64,000 bases of DNA from Thiohalophilus sp. (GTDB lineage Bacteria > Pseudomonadota > Gammaproteobacteria > UBA6429 > Thiohalophilaceae). Where the stretch lies: NCBI RefSeq assembly GCF_034521165.1, contig NZ_JAXHMV010000008.1:620001-684000 (forward strand), read 5' to 3'. The notes below the pieces were generated by a model, which searched no databases, was not told the origin of the DNA, and saw nothing but the letters and a program-made list of their open reading frames with translations. Positions 24,432 through 33,362 of this stretch are shown here, in pieces (position 1 is the first letter of the stretch; every line of letters starts with the position of its first letter). The translations under genes were made by a program, and so were the position numbers.

Positions 24432-25723
24432 TGGTTCAGCCGGATTTCCACGTACGCTTCGGCGCGCAGCTGACGCAGCCATTGTTCGATGGCCTCATCG
24501 CTTTTGCGCTTGTGGATGGACTGACGGGCCTGGATACGCTGGTATTGTTCGGTGTCGTCGTGCTTGCGGCGTGAAATTACCTCGACAATGTGCCAGCCGA
24601 AACGGCTCTGGAAGGGTTCGCTGATCTGGCCCGGCTCGAGGCGGTTCACGACTTCCTCGAAGCGGGGCACCATGCTGCCGGGACTGAACCAGCCCAGGCT
24701 GCCGCCCTCGGCGGCGGAACCGGTGTCATCCGAGTGAGCGCGGGCCAGATCGGCGAAGCTCTCGCCCCGTTGAATCCGCTCGCGCAGGCGCGCCAGCCGC
24801 TGGCGGGCGTCGGCATTGGAAACCAGCTGGTTGGGCCGGATCAGGATATGCCGGGCCAGGGTCTGCTCGACGATGCGCCGCTGCTCGTCGCTGCGCCGAT
24901 CCAGCAGCTTGATGATATGAAAGCCGCTGGCACTGCGCTGGGGTTCGCTGATATCGCCCGGTTCCATGTCGACGATAATGTCGGCCAGCGCGCTGGGCAG
25001 TTGCCCCCCCTTGCGCCAGCCCAGGTCGCCGCCCTGCAGGGCATTCTGGCCACTGGATTCGGCCACGGCAGTCTGGTGAAAGTCGGCGCCCAGGCGCAGA
25101 CGGTTATAGACCTGCCGGGCTCTGGCTTCCGCCTGCTGGATTTGCTGCGGGGTGGCGCCGTCGGGTACGCCGATCAGGATGTGGCCGAGACGGAATTCGT
25201 CGTTCAGCCCCTGGCGGTTTTCCATGTTGCTCAGGTAATTGTTCACTTCCTGCTCGGTGACGTTGACGCTGTCCTCGACCCGGCGCTTGCGCAGCTGGTT
25301 GATAATAATCTCGTTGCGGATGTTTTCGCGAAACGCGGCGAAGCTCATGCCGTCGCGGCGCAGGACTTCCTGAAACTGGTCCAGCGTCAGGTTGTTCTCG
25401 CGGGCGATGTTGTTAATGACCTGATTGACGCTCTCGTCGTCCACCCGGATGCCGGCCTTTTCCGCCAGTTGCAGCTGTAATTCCTCGACGATCAGATTTT
25501 CCAGCACCTGGCGTTCGAGGGTCGCTTCATCGGGCAGGCGCTGCTGCTGTTGCCGGGCCTGACTTTTGATGCGCTCCAGTCGTTCATCCAGTTCGACCCG
25601 GGTGATGACATCGTCATTGACGATGGCGACCACGTGATCGAGTTCCTGGACCGGGGCGGCAGAGAGGGGGGCGGCGTTCAGCGCCACAAGGCCGAACAGC
25701 AGGCCACTGATAAGGTGTTTCAT
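24428..25723 (-). CDS. surA: Periplasmic peptidyl-prolyl isomerase/chaperone SurA
   Basis: 431 residues. Chaperone for outer-membrane beta-barrel precursors, including LptD encoded directly upstream. A signal peptide (MKHLISGLLFGLVALNAAPLSAA) is followed by the SurA N-domain (VVAIVNDDVITRVELDERL) and two parvulin domains, recognised by LGHILIGVPDG... and ARHILIRPN... with later GGDLGWRKGGQLP and GGSLGWFSPGSMVP motifs. The ATG at 25723 is chosen over a TTG four codons earlier since it starts the signal peptide cleanly. Confidence 0.96.
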   Translation of the reverse strand: MKHLISGLLFGLVALNAAPLSAAPVQELDHVVAIVNDDVITRVELDERLERIKSQARQQQQRLPDEATLERQVLENLIVEELQLQLAEKAGIRVDDESVNQVINNIARENNLTLDQFQEVLRRDGMSFAAFRENIRNEIIINQLRKRRVEDSVNVTEQEVNNYLSNMENRQGLNDEFRLGHILIGVPDGATPQQIQQAEARARQVYNRLRLGADFHQTAVAESSGQNALQGGDLGWRKGGQLPSALADIIVDMEPGDISEPQRSASGFHIIKLLDRRSDEQRRIVEQTLARHILIRPNQLVSNADARQRLARLRERIQRGESFADLARAHSDDTGSAAEGGSLGWFSPGSMVPRFEEVVNRLEPGQISEPFQSRFGWHIVEVISRRKHDDTEQYQRIQARQSIHKRKSDEAIEQWLRQLRAEAYVEIRLNQ

Positions 25724-25816
25724 GATATGAGTCAAGCGGTTAACAACAGACCGCCAAGCATAACACAGGCGGCCCCGCCCGATGCCAGGATTCGGTGGCC
25801 AGGATTGAGCGCGATG

Positions 25817-28042
25817 TTACTCCCCGAAGCTGGCCAGCCCCTTGAGCTCCAGGATCAGCAACAGGGTGTTTTCCTCGGGCCGGTCGCTGCTGACAAAACG
25901 CTTGCCGGCTTCCAGGCTCAGGCCCCAGCAGCAGCTGTCGTAACGCAGCCCCAGGACCGATTCCAGCTCGCGCCGGTTTTCCAGGTCATACAGCCGCCGG
26001 CCATGGAACCCCCAGCGGGGATTGAGCCGCCAGTCGAACCCGGCCTCGCTGGTCTCCAGCCGATCCCGCTGAAAGCGATAGGCGGCCGCCAGCGACAGAC
26101 TGTCCCACGGCGAGTAGCGCAGCCGGGCGTTGCCGACGGTGACCTCATCGTCCTGCGGTGACCAGGTGACATCGCTGTCGAAGGCCCAGCGGTTATTGGG
26201 CCGCAGGTCGAATTCGCCAATGATGTCCGAGCGGCGGCTGTCATCGAGTGCGTCGTTGCCCAGTGTGACCCGCCGATCTTCGAAGTAGAACACCTGGGCC
26301 AGCCGGGCCATCAGCAGCTCCTGACCCGTTTGCTGACCCAACAGCCGGGTGGTGAGCGCCGCGGTCAGGTGATTGGTGTCGCCGATGCGATCGACCCCGT
26401 CGAAGCGGTTGGCGCGAAACGGATCGTTAATATTGAAACGCCGAAAGGCGCTGTCGAATACCGGGATCGCACTCTGATCCCGATAGGGGATGTAGGCATA
26501 AAACAGTTGCGGCTCGAGCGTATGCAGCAGATCGGTTTCGCCGATGCGGGTATCGCGCTCGAAAAACAGCCCGCTGTTGAGACTGAAAATCGGCACCGTG
26601 CGGGTCTGTTCGGGCTCGCTGGGGGTCGTCGCCGGATCCAGATCGTACTGGGTGTAATGCAGGGACAACCTGGGTTCGGCAAAGCCGTAGACCGCGCGCA
26701 GTGGCAGGCTGATCGACGGCTCCACGGCCAGCCGGTTGCCTTCGGGCACGGTCGGCGCATCGCGATGGGCAAACGCAACCCACTGGGCGTCGAGGTGGTA
26801 ATTGAGCGCATTGTCCCGCTGCGGCAGGCGGGAGGTCAGTCCCAGTTGTGGCAGGCGTTGATAGGTTTCGTTGCCGTTAATGACCTGATGACTCTGGGCC
26901 AGGGAGGTAAACTGCCAGCGGTCGGCGTTGTATACCAGCTGACCGCGACGTTGCAGGTGGGTGGTACTGGTGGCATTGAGATCGTCGCCGAAATCGAACA
27001 GATGATCGGTGTCGGCGACCGAATTGTACTCCACCTGCCCGCTCCAGCCGGCATCGGCCCGCCCCTCATGCTGCCAGCGCACCCGTTCGCGATCCTCGCC
27101 GTAGATCTTGTCGTCGGGCAGATAATGCCAGTCCAGCTGGCCTTCGTTATTGGCGGTCAGATAGCGAAACTCGGTTTGCAACATGGTCCCGCGGCGACTC
27201 ATGTGATCGAGCGTGAGCGTCGCATCCATTTGCGGGGCGATGTTCCAGTAATACGGTACCACCACCCGGGTGCCATGTTGATCCGAATCGCCAATCGAGG
27301 GATAGAGCAGACCGCTGAGCCGTTCGTCCCCGATGGGAAACCGCATGTAGGGCAAATACAGAAACGGGACGCCCTTGAAGCGGACCACCACATTGCTGGC
27401 TGACCCCTGGCGGTTTTCATTATCGAGCATGATGTGACCGGCGCTCAGCAACCAGTCGGGATCGCCGATATCGCAGGTGGTATAGGTGGCGTCATCCAGT
27501 TCGGTACGGTATTTGTCCAGAATCCGGATGGTCTCGGCCCGCCCCTGCTGGTTTTCGGCGGTCCGATAGGTGGCCTGACTGACTTGCCCGGTGCCGGCGG
27601 CCATATCCAGGTCTGCCTCGGCCCCGGTAATCAGCAGATCGTTTTGCAGCAGTCGCACATTGCCCTCGGCGTGGGCGGTATCCTGCTGGCGATCGTAGTC
27701 GACCCGATCCGCGTTTAACTGGCGCAGTCCCCGGCGTACCGCCACCGCGCCGCGAAATACACTGACGGTCTCGAGACTGATGTCGGCGCTATCGGCTTCG
27801 ATGTGCGTGCGCGGGTCATCCGGATCGCCTTCCACGCGGGGCAGGGGGGCGTGGCTGGCGGGCGGACAGAGTCCGCCACTTGTTTCGCTCGTCGCTACGG
27901 ATTGCGCTTCGTCCGCGTCATCGTACAGTGTCGAGGCGGTCTGCGCGGCGGCCGGCGCCCCGGCACACAAAATGGCCGCCAGTATCCCGGCACGCAGGTG
28001 CCGCGGATGACAAAAGCAGGAGTGACAGGCGGATTGACGCAA
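25817..28042 (-). CDS. lptD: LPS-assembly outer-membrane protein LptD
   Basis: 741 residues. Beta-barrel that, with LptE, inserts lipopolysaccharide into the outer leaflet. A signal peptide precedes the periplasmic jellyroll (IEADSADISLETVSVFRGAVAV...), and the barrel includes PFLYLPYMRFPIGDERLSGLL. The disulfide cysteines are all visible: one after the signal peptide (GGLCPP), one in YTTCDIGDPDW, and the adjacent pair in YDSCCWGLSLE near the C-terminus. A 93-nt gap separates it from surA. An aminoglycoside-kinase-like gene (amgK) is divergent. Confidence 0.95.
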   Translation of the reverse strand: MRQSACHSCFCHPRHLRAGILAAILCAGAPAAAQTASTLYDDADEAQSVATSETSGGLCPPASHAPLPRVEGDPDDPRTHIEADSADISLETVSVFRGAVAVRRGLRQLNADRVDYDRQQDTAHAEGNVRLLQNDLLITGAEADLDMAAGTGQVSQATYRTAENQQGRAETIRILDKYRTELDDATYTTCDIGDPDWLLSAGHIMLDNENRQGSASNVVVRFKGVPFLYLPYMRFPIGDERLSGLLYPSIGDSDQHGTRVVVPYYWNIAPQMDATLTLDHMSRRGTMLQTEFRYLTANNEGQLDWHYLPDDKIYGEDRERVRWQHEGRADAGWSGQVEYNSVADTDHLFDFGDDLNATSTTHLQRRGQLVYNADRWQFTSLAQSHQVINGNETYQRLPQLGLTSRLPQRDNALNYHLDAQWVAFAHRDAPTVPEGNRLAVEPSISLPLRAVYGFAEPRLSLHYTQYDLDPATTPSEPEQTRTVPIFSLNSGLFFERDTRIGETDLLHTLEPQLFYAYIPYRDQSAIPVFDSAFRRFNINDPFRANRFDGVDRIGDTNHLTAALTTRLLGQQTGQELLMARLAQVFYFEDRRVTLGNDALDDSRRSDIIGEFDLRPNNRWAFDSDVTWSPQDDEVTVGNARLRYSPWDSLSLAAAYRFQRDRLETSEAGFDWRLNPRWGFHGRRLYDLENRRELESVLGLRYDSCCWGLSLEAGKRFVSSDRPEENTLLLILELKGLASFGE

Positions 28043-28227
28043 GGTGGCCTCGAAGTTGCGGGTCGGTGGTAATGCCGCGCCGGGCGGTCGGGTTATGGTA
28101 TGTTGGCATTATACATGGTCACAGGTTGAACACCCCAGACCCGGCTAACACAAATACCGTCAGTGTCCGGCTCCCGTTGCGGATAACCGGTATAATTCGC
28201 CCTGGCAGAGGTAAAAGGCAAACTGGT

Positions 28228-29238
28228 TTGGATACACGCTTGCAGCAACTTGAACAGTGGCTGGCCACGCAGGGCTATCACCGCTACTCGCTGGAACCGG
28301 CTTCCGCCGATGCCAGCTTCCGGCGCTATTTTCGCATTCACCATGACGGCACGAGTTTCATCGTCATGGATGCGCCACCGGAAAAGGAGGATACCGCGCC
28401 CTTTATCCGGGTAGCCGGGTTGATGATGGATGCGGGACTGCATGTGCCGCGGATTATGGCGCGGGATACCGAACAGGGTTTTTTGCAACTGAGCGATCTG
28501 GGCACGCAACTTTACCTGCCGGCGTTGAACGAGAACAGTGTCGAAGCCCTGTACGGGGATGCGATGGACGCGCTTTTGCAGCTGCAACAACAGCCGATCC
28601 CCGGCTGGCTGCCCGACTACGATCGCGAGCGGTTAATGCAGGAAATGCAACTGTTTGCCGACTGGTATCTGCAACGGCATCTCGGGCTGGTGCTGGATAC
28701 CGCGCAACAGCAGATATTGCAACGCGCTTTTGCGCATCTGGCCGATGTGGCGCTGGAACAACCCGAAGTGATCGTGCATCGCGATTATCATTCGCGCAAT
28801 CTGTTGCTGAGTGAACCCAATCCCGGCGTGATCGATTTTCAGGACGCGGTCCGGGGACCGGTCACTTACGATCTCGTCTCCCTGTTGCGCGATTGTTATA
28901 TCGCCTGGCCACGCGAGCGAGTCGAGCAGTGGGTGCGGGATTATCTGCAGCGTGCGCAACAGGCCGGGATCGTTGAATCGCAAGTGAGCGCCGAACAGTT
29001 CCTGCGCTGGTTCGATCTGATGGGTATACAACGCCATCTCAAGGCCAGCGGCATCTTCGCGCGACTGAATTATCGTGACGCCAAGCCCGGGTATCTGGCC
29101 GACATTCCGCGCACGCTCGGGTATGTCCTGCCGATCATGGGCGACTATGCCGAGCTGATCGATTTTGCCGGGCTGTTACAAAGCCTGGATGTGCCCCGTC
29201 GACTGGAACAGATTACGCCGCGGAGTGTGTCGGCGTGA
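28228..29238 (+). CDS. amgK: N-acetylmuramate/N-acetylglucosamine 1-kinase AmgK
   Basis: 336 residues of the aminoglycoside phosphotransferase fold. It phosphorylates the anomeric carbon of MurNAc (and GlcNAc), the first step of a cell-wall recycling shortcut that bypasses MurA and so lowers fosfomycin sensitivity in other species. Kinase motifs: VIVHRDYHSRNLLLS (about 181-195) and VIDFQDAVRGPVTYDLVSLL (about 200-219). The start is TTG at 28228 with AAAAGG upstream; the reading frame extends further but lacks family character. It ends in a GTGA overlap with murU. Confidence 0.93.
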   Translation: MDTRLQQLEQWLATQGYHRYSLEPASADASFRRYFRIHHDGTSFIVMDAPPEKEDTAPFIRVAGLMMDAGLHVPRIMARDTEQGFLQLSDLGTQLYLPALNENSVEALYGDAMDALLQLQQQPIPGWLPDYDRERLMQEMQLFADWYLQRHLGLVLDTAQQQILQRAFAHLADVALEQPEVIVHRDYHSRNLLLSEPNPGVIDFQDAVRGPVTYDLVSLLRDCYIAWPRERVEQWVRDYLQRAQQAGIVESQVSAEQFLRWFDLMGIQRHLKASGIFARLNYRDAKPGYLADIPRTLGYVLPIMGDYAELIDFAGLLQSLDVPRRLEQITPRSVSA

Positions 29239-29900
29239 AGGCCATGATCCTGGCCGCCGGTCGTGGCGAGCGCATGCGGCCGTTGACCGACACCTGTCCC
29301 AAACCGCTATTACAGGCCGGTGGCAAGGCGCTGATCGAATATCATATCGAGGCACTGGCCGCGGCGGGGATTAACGAGATCGTGATCAATCATGCCTGGC
29401 TGGGCGATCAGATCGAAAAAAAACTCGGCACAGGTGAGCGTTACGGCGTGAGGCTGCATTATTCGCACGAAGCGACGGCACTGGAGACAGCCGGCGGTAT
29501 CATCCAGGCCCTGCCGTGGCTGGGCGAGGTGTTTATCGCGCTCAATGCCGACATCTGGACCGATTATCCCCTGGCCCGACTGCCTGCTGAACCCGAAGGG
29601 TTGGCGCATCTGGTGATGGTGGACAATCCGGCGCATCATCCGCAGGGCGATTTTGGCCTGCGGGAGAATGTTCTGGATGAACAGCACGAACCGCGCCTGA
29701 CGTTCAGCGGCATCGGGGTTTACCGGGCCGGACTATTTGCGGATCTGAGGCCGGGCGTGCGGCCGCTGGGGCCGTTGTTGCGCGCGGCCATGCAACAGGG
29801 CAAGGTGAGCGGAGAATATTATTCCGGTCAATGGCGGGATATCGGTACGCCGCAACGACTGGCCGAACTGGATGCGCAACTGAATGGTGGTCAGGGTTAA
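29235..29900 (+). CDS. murU: N-acetylmuramate alpha-1-phosphate uridylyltransferase MurU
   Basis: 221 residues of the nucleotidyltransferase fold. It makes UDP-MurNAc from MurNAc-1-P supplied by AmgK. The N-terminal motif MILAAGRGERMRPLTDTCPK (3-22) and LNADIWTD (98-105, metal-binding Asp) are typical. The start GTG overlaps the amgK stop, and its own stop overlaps the next ATG (TAATG), so amgK-murU-amidoligase are translationally coupled. The assignment to MurU over other sugar nucleotidyltransferases depends on this AmgK pairing. Confidence 0.92.
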   Translation: MKAMILAAGRGERMRPLTDTCPKPLLQAGGKALIEYHIEALAAAGINEIVINHAWLGDQIEKKLGTGERYGVRLHYSHEATALETAGGIIQALPWLGEVFIALNADIWTDYPLARLPAEPEGLAHLVMVDNPAHHPQGDFGLRENVLDEQHEPRLTFSGIGVYRAGLFADLRPGVRPLGPLLRAAMQQGKVSGEYYSGQWRDIGTPQRLAELDAQLNGGQG

Positions 29901-31333
29901 TGGGTGAAGAGATACAGAGCAGCCAGTTCGATGCACAAGATTACGCCCGCTTCGAACAGCGTCTGCAACAGGAAACCGCCCTGCTCAAAAGCTGGTTGCA
30001 GGAAGGGGCGCTGGCGAGCACGGAACCGCAGGGCGGTTTCGAGCTGGAGGCCTGGCTGATCGATGACGCGTTGCGGCCGGCACCGATTAACGAGGCGTTT
30101 CTCAAACGCCTGGATACCCCTCTGGCGTCGCCGGAGCTGGCCAGTTTCAATTTCGAGGTCAACAGTACCCCGCGTTATCTGGCCGGCGAGGTCTTCACCG
30201 CCATGCATAACGAGCTGATCGAAACCTGGCGCCACTGTACTGATACGGCCGAGGCGCTGGACGCCCGGGTGCTGATGATCGGGATTTTGCCGACGGTGGA
30301 GAATGACTCGCTGACCCTGGCCAACATGTCCCGCATGCAGCGTTATCGGGCCCTCAATCGTGAAGTGGTGCGCATGCGCCATGGCAAACCGTTGGTCTTC
30401 GATATCAATGGTGAGGAACATTTGCGAGTGACGCATCGCGATGTGATGCTCGAATCGGCCGCCACCTCCTTTCAGATCCATCTGAAGCTCACACCGCAAA
30501 ACGCGGTGCCGCTGTTCAATGCCAGTATCATTCTGGCCGGCCCGATGGTTGCCGTGAGTGCCAACTCGCCGTTTCTGTTCGGCAAAAGTCTGTGGGACGA
30601 GACCCGCATCCCGGTTTTCGAGCAGGCGGTCGCCGTGGGCGGGTATGACGCGGCGCGTTTCGGACCGATTCGCCGGGTGACCTTTGGCAACGGCTATGTC
30701 AAACAGTCGCTGATGGAATGCTTCGAGGAGAATCTGGCCCATTATCCGGTCATGCTGCCGGTGGACCTGGGCGAGGCGCCCGAACAACTGGCCCACCTGC
30801 GCATGCATAACGGCACCATCTGGCGCTGGAATCGTCCGCTGATCGGCTTTGAGGAAGACGGCACGCCGCATCTGCGGGTCGAGCACCGGGTGGTGCCGGC
30901 GGGGCCCACCCTGATCGATACCATTGCCAATGCCGCTTTTTATTATGGCGCGGTTACCGCGCTGGCGAATCTGCCGATTCCCCCGCGCCGGCAACTGGCC
31001 TTCGACCGGGCGCGGGACAATTTTTATACCGCGGCCCGTTTCGGCCTGCGTGCCCGGCAACAGTGGTTCGAGGACAGGCAGCTGTCCGCCAGCGAACTGA
31101 TTCAAAAAGTGTTACTGCCCATGGCCCGGGAGGGACTCGCACAACTGGGCGTGGCCGAAGCGGACAGCCGACAGTATCTGGAAATTATCGCGCAACGGGT
31201 GGCCAGTGGCCAAAACGGTGCCCGCTGGCAACGCGATTATGTCAAACAACATGGCAAGGATATGCAGGCCCTCACGGCCGCCTATCTGGAACGCCAGCAA
31301 CAGGGAGATCCGGTTCATGCATGGCCCCTCTGA
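29900..31333 (+). CDS. Glutamate-cysteine ligase-like amidoligase (GCS2/YbdK-like)
   Basis: 477 residues. The N-terminal GFELEAWLIDD gives the metal-binding Glu pair of the glutamine-synthetase-like ligase fold, and FEVNSTPRYL and SFQIHLKLTP correspond to the second and third strands of the site. ANSPFLFGKSLWDETRIPVFEQ is typical of GCS2. E. coli YbdK, about 100 residues shorter, has weak glutamate-cysteine ligase activity, so this may ligate glutamate to some other amine. It overlaps murU (TAATG) and the M14 peptidase gene (17 nt), a ligase/peptidase pair. Confidence 0.85.
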   Translation: MGEEIQSSQFDAQDYARFEQRLQQETALLKSWLQEGALASTEPQGGFELEAWLIDDALRPAPINEAFLKRLDTPLASPELASFNFEVNSTPRYLAGEVFTAMHNELIETWRHCTDTAEALDARVLMIGILPTVENDSLTLANMSRMQRYRALNREVVRMRHGKPLVFDINGEEHLRVTHRDVMLESAATSFQIHLKLTPQNAVPLFNASIILAGPMVAVSANSPFLFGKSLWDETRIPVFEQAVAVGGYDAARFGPIRRVTFGNGYVKQSLMECFEENLAHYPVMLPVDLGEAPEQLAHLRMHNGTIWRWNRPLIGFEEDGTPHLRVEHRVVPAGPTLIDTIANAAFYYGAVTALANLPIPPRRQLAFDRARDNFYTAARFGLRARQQWFEDRQLSASELIQKVLLPMAREGLAQLGVAEADSRQYLEIIAQRVASGQNGARWQRDYVKQHGKDMQALTAAYLERQQQGDPVHAWPL

Positions 31334-32342
31334 AAACAGCCTGACATGGCTCGATGCCGTGCCGCCGGGCCTGCTGGATTTGCCTGCCCGGCGTCTGCAT
31401 GAACAGTTAAACGGTCCGACACTGATCCGCCTGTCAGGCGAGGATCCCCGGCCGTTGTTTATTTCGGTGCTGTTGCACGGTAACGAAACCACCGGCTGGG
31501 ATGCCATGCGCGCCCTCCTGAAAAAATATCCCCGTCTGCCGCGCAGTGTGTATCTGTTCATTGGTAATGTCGCGGCGGCGGCACAGGGACAGCGCCATCT
31601 GCCACAGCAGGCGGACTATAACCGGATCTGGCAAGGCGACGGCGAAGGGGCGGAGTATGCCATGGCGCGTGAGCTGCTGGCCTGGTTACAACCGCAATCG
31701 TTGTTTGCCGCCATCGATATACACAACAACACCGGCACCAATCCCCATTACGCCTGCGTGAACCGCCTGCAGGATGATTATCTGCATCTGGCGACGCTGT
31801 TCAGTCGTACCGTGGTCTATTTTCTCAAGCCGGATACGGTGCTCTCCATGGCCATGGCCGCGCTGTGCCCGGCGGTCACCATCGAATGTGGTAAACCCGA
31901 TGACGCGCGGGGCGTGGCGCATGTGATCGAATTTATCGAAGCGGCGCTGCACCTGTCGGTCTTTCCCGATCACCCGATGGCCGCGCAGGATGTGGATCTG
32001 TTTCATACGGTGGCGGTGGTCAACGTGCCCGAACAATGTTCGGTGGCGGTGGGCGATGAGACGGCCGACGTCGATCTCAGCCCGGCTATCGATCGTTATA
32101 ACTTCAGCGAGTTGCCGCCCGGCACCTGTTTCGGACGCTTCCGGGCGGATTGTCAGCTGGCCCTGCACGCCCGCGACGAGCAGGGTAATGAAGTCAGTGG
32201 CCGCTATTTCGAACTGCGCGATGGCGGCATTTATACCCGCGTGCCGGTCATGCCCTCGATGCTGACCCTGGATGCCGAGATCATCCGCCAGGATTGTCTC
32301 TGCTATTTGATGGAACGCCTGCCATTACCCGGCGCCGGCTGA
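31317..32342 (+). CDS. M14-like zinc peptidase (succinylglutamate desuccinylase/aspartoacylase family)
   Basis: 341 residues. Zinc ligands H54 and E57 lie in VLLHGNETTGWDA, and H136 in AIDIHNNTGTNPHY; an Asn/Asp-rich FIGNVAAAAQGQRH segment sits between them, as in the AstE/aspartoacylase branch. ATG at 31317 with AGGGAG upstream; it begins 17 nt inside the amidoligase gene. No signal peptide, so cytoplasmic. Beside a GCS2 ligase it could trim or recycle the ligase product. That role is inference from gene coupling only. Confidence 0.85.
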   Translation: MHGPSENSLTWLDAVPPGLLDLPARRLHEQLNGPTLIRLSGEDPRPLFISVLLHGNETTGWDAMRALLKKYPRLPRSVYLFIGNVAAAAQGQRHLPQQADYNRIWQGDGEGAEYAMARELLAWLQPQSLFAAIDIHNNTGTNPHYACVNRLQDDYLHLATLFSRTVVYFLKPDTVLSMAMAALCPAVTIECGKPDDARGVAHVIEFIEAALHLSVFPDHPMAAQDVDLFHTVAVVNVPEQCSVAVGDETADVDLSPAIDRYNFSELPPGTCFGRFRADCQLALHARDEQGNEVSGRYFELRDGGIYTRVPVMPSMLTLDAEIIRQDCLCYLMERLPLPGAG

Positions 32343-32417
32343 ACGCCCGGCACCGCTTTGGCTTGCCGCGGCATGGTAAATTGTTATAATCATTAATGTT
32401 TTTATACAGGGTTGTTG

Positions 32418-33362
32418 ATGACGATGAAACTCAGGGTGGCGACCGGTGCGCTGCTGTGGTTCCTCTTTGCGGGCCTGTCGGCTGGCACGCTGGATGACGC
32501 GCAGTCGCTGCTGCAGACGGGGCAGGCCGAACGGGCGCTGACCCTGATCGATGAGCACCTGCAGGCGGCCCCCGACGATGACGACGGGTTGTTTCTGCGC
32601 GCCCGCGCCCTGACCGCCCTGGGCCGGCCCGGGGCGGCGGAACGCGCTTATCGGCAATTGATCGAACAACAGCCGCAACGTGTCGAGGCGTATAACAACC
32701 TGGCGGCGTTGCTGATGGAGCAGGAGCAACTGACGCAGGCCAGTCAGGTACTGGAGCAGGCCCTGACCGGGATCGATCCGGCCTATGCCACGGTGTACCG
32801 TAATCTGCAGACGGTGAACGTGGAAATTGCCCGCGCCTCCTATGGCAAGGCGTTGCGGGTGGATGTGCCCGAGCAGCGCGTGACGCTTGCCACCCTGGAA
32901 CTGGATCTGGACGAGCCCCCGCGCCCGGCGGCCTCCGCACCGCCGGAGAAGGGCGAGACACAACAACAACCGGCTGACGTTGTCGAGACTACGCCTTCGC
33001 CAACTATCCCGCTGCAGGAGAGCGAACCGGCGGCCATCGAGCAGACCGTGCGCGACTGGGCCCGGGCCTGGGCGGCGCAGGACGTGGGACGCTATTTGTC
33101 ATTTTACGCCGGGGATTTTCGCCCGGACGACGGCCTCACCCGCCAGGGCTGGGAGCAACAACGCCAGGTACGCTTGAAGCGTCCCGAATGGATCCGGGTT
33201 GAACTGGAGAAACTGCAGATTGCCGAACAGTCCGCGCAACAGGCGGTGGTGGAGTTTATCCAGAAATACCGCTCCGATACCTACGGGGATGTCACGCATA
33301 AACAATTGATCCTCAGCCGTGAGAACAATGGCTGGCGAATCAGCCGGGAAAACACACTTTGA
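32418..33362 (+). CDS. TPR protein with C-terminal NTF2-like domain, exported
   Basis: 314 residues. An N-terminal signal or anchor (MTMKLRVATGALLWFLFAGL) precedes about three TPR units (DDAQSLLQTGQAERALTLIDEHL; GLFLRARALTALGRPGAAERAY; EAYNNLAALLMEQEQLTQASQVL). After a Pro-rich linker (about 160-200) lies an NTF2/SnoaL-like domain (TVRDWARAWAAQDVGRYLSFY to the end). That domain clearly parallels the C-terminus of the next gene. The stop and next start overlap (TGATG). Periplasmic partner of the transpeptidase is a reasonable inference. Confidence 0.8.
   Translation: MTMKLRVATGALLWFLFAGLSAGTLDDAQSLLQTGQAERALTLIDEHLQAAPDDDDGLFLRARALTALGRPGAAERAYRQLIEQQPQRVEAYNNLAALLMEQEQLTQASQVLEQALTGIDPAYATVYRNLQTVNVEIARASYGKALRVDVPEQRVTLATLELDLDEPPRPAASAPPEKGETQQQPADVVETTPSPTIPLQESEPAAIEQTVRDWARAWAAQDVGRYLSFYAGDFRPDDGLTRQGWEQQRQVRLKRPEWIRVELEKLQIAEQSAQQAVVEFIQKYRSDTYGDVTHKQLILSRENNGWRISRENTL

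Noticed and set aside
26330..27403. 357-codon frame antisense to lptD
   Set aside because: lptD has a signal peptide, all disulfide cysteines and correct length; the other strand has no recognisable domain.
27880..28227. N-terminal extension of AmgK
   Set aside because: The extension overlaps the divergent lptD start, is Arg/Pro-rich and lacks kinase-family character; TTG 28228 has an AAAAGG site.
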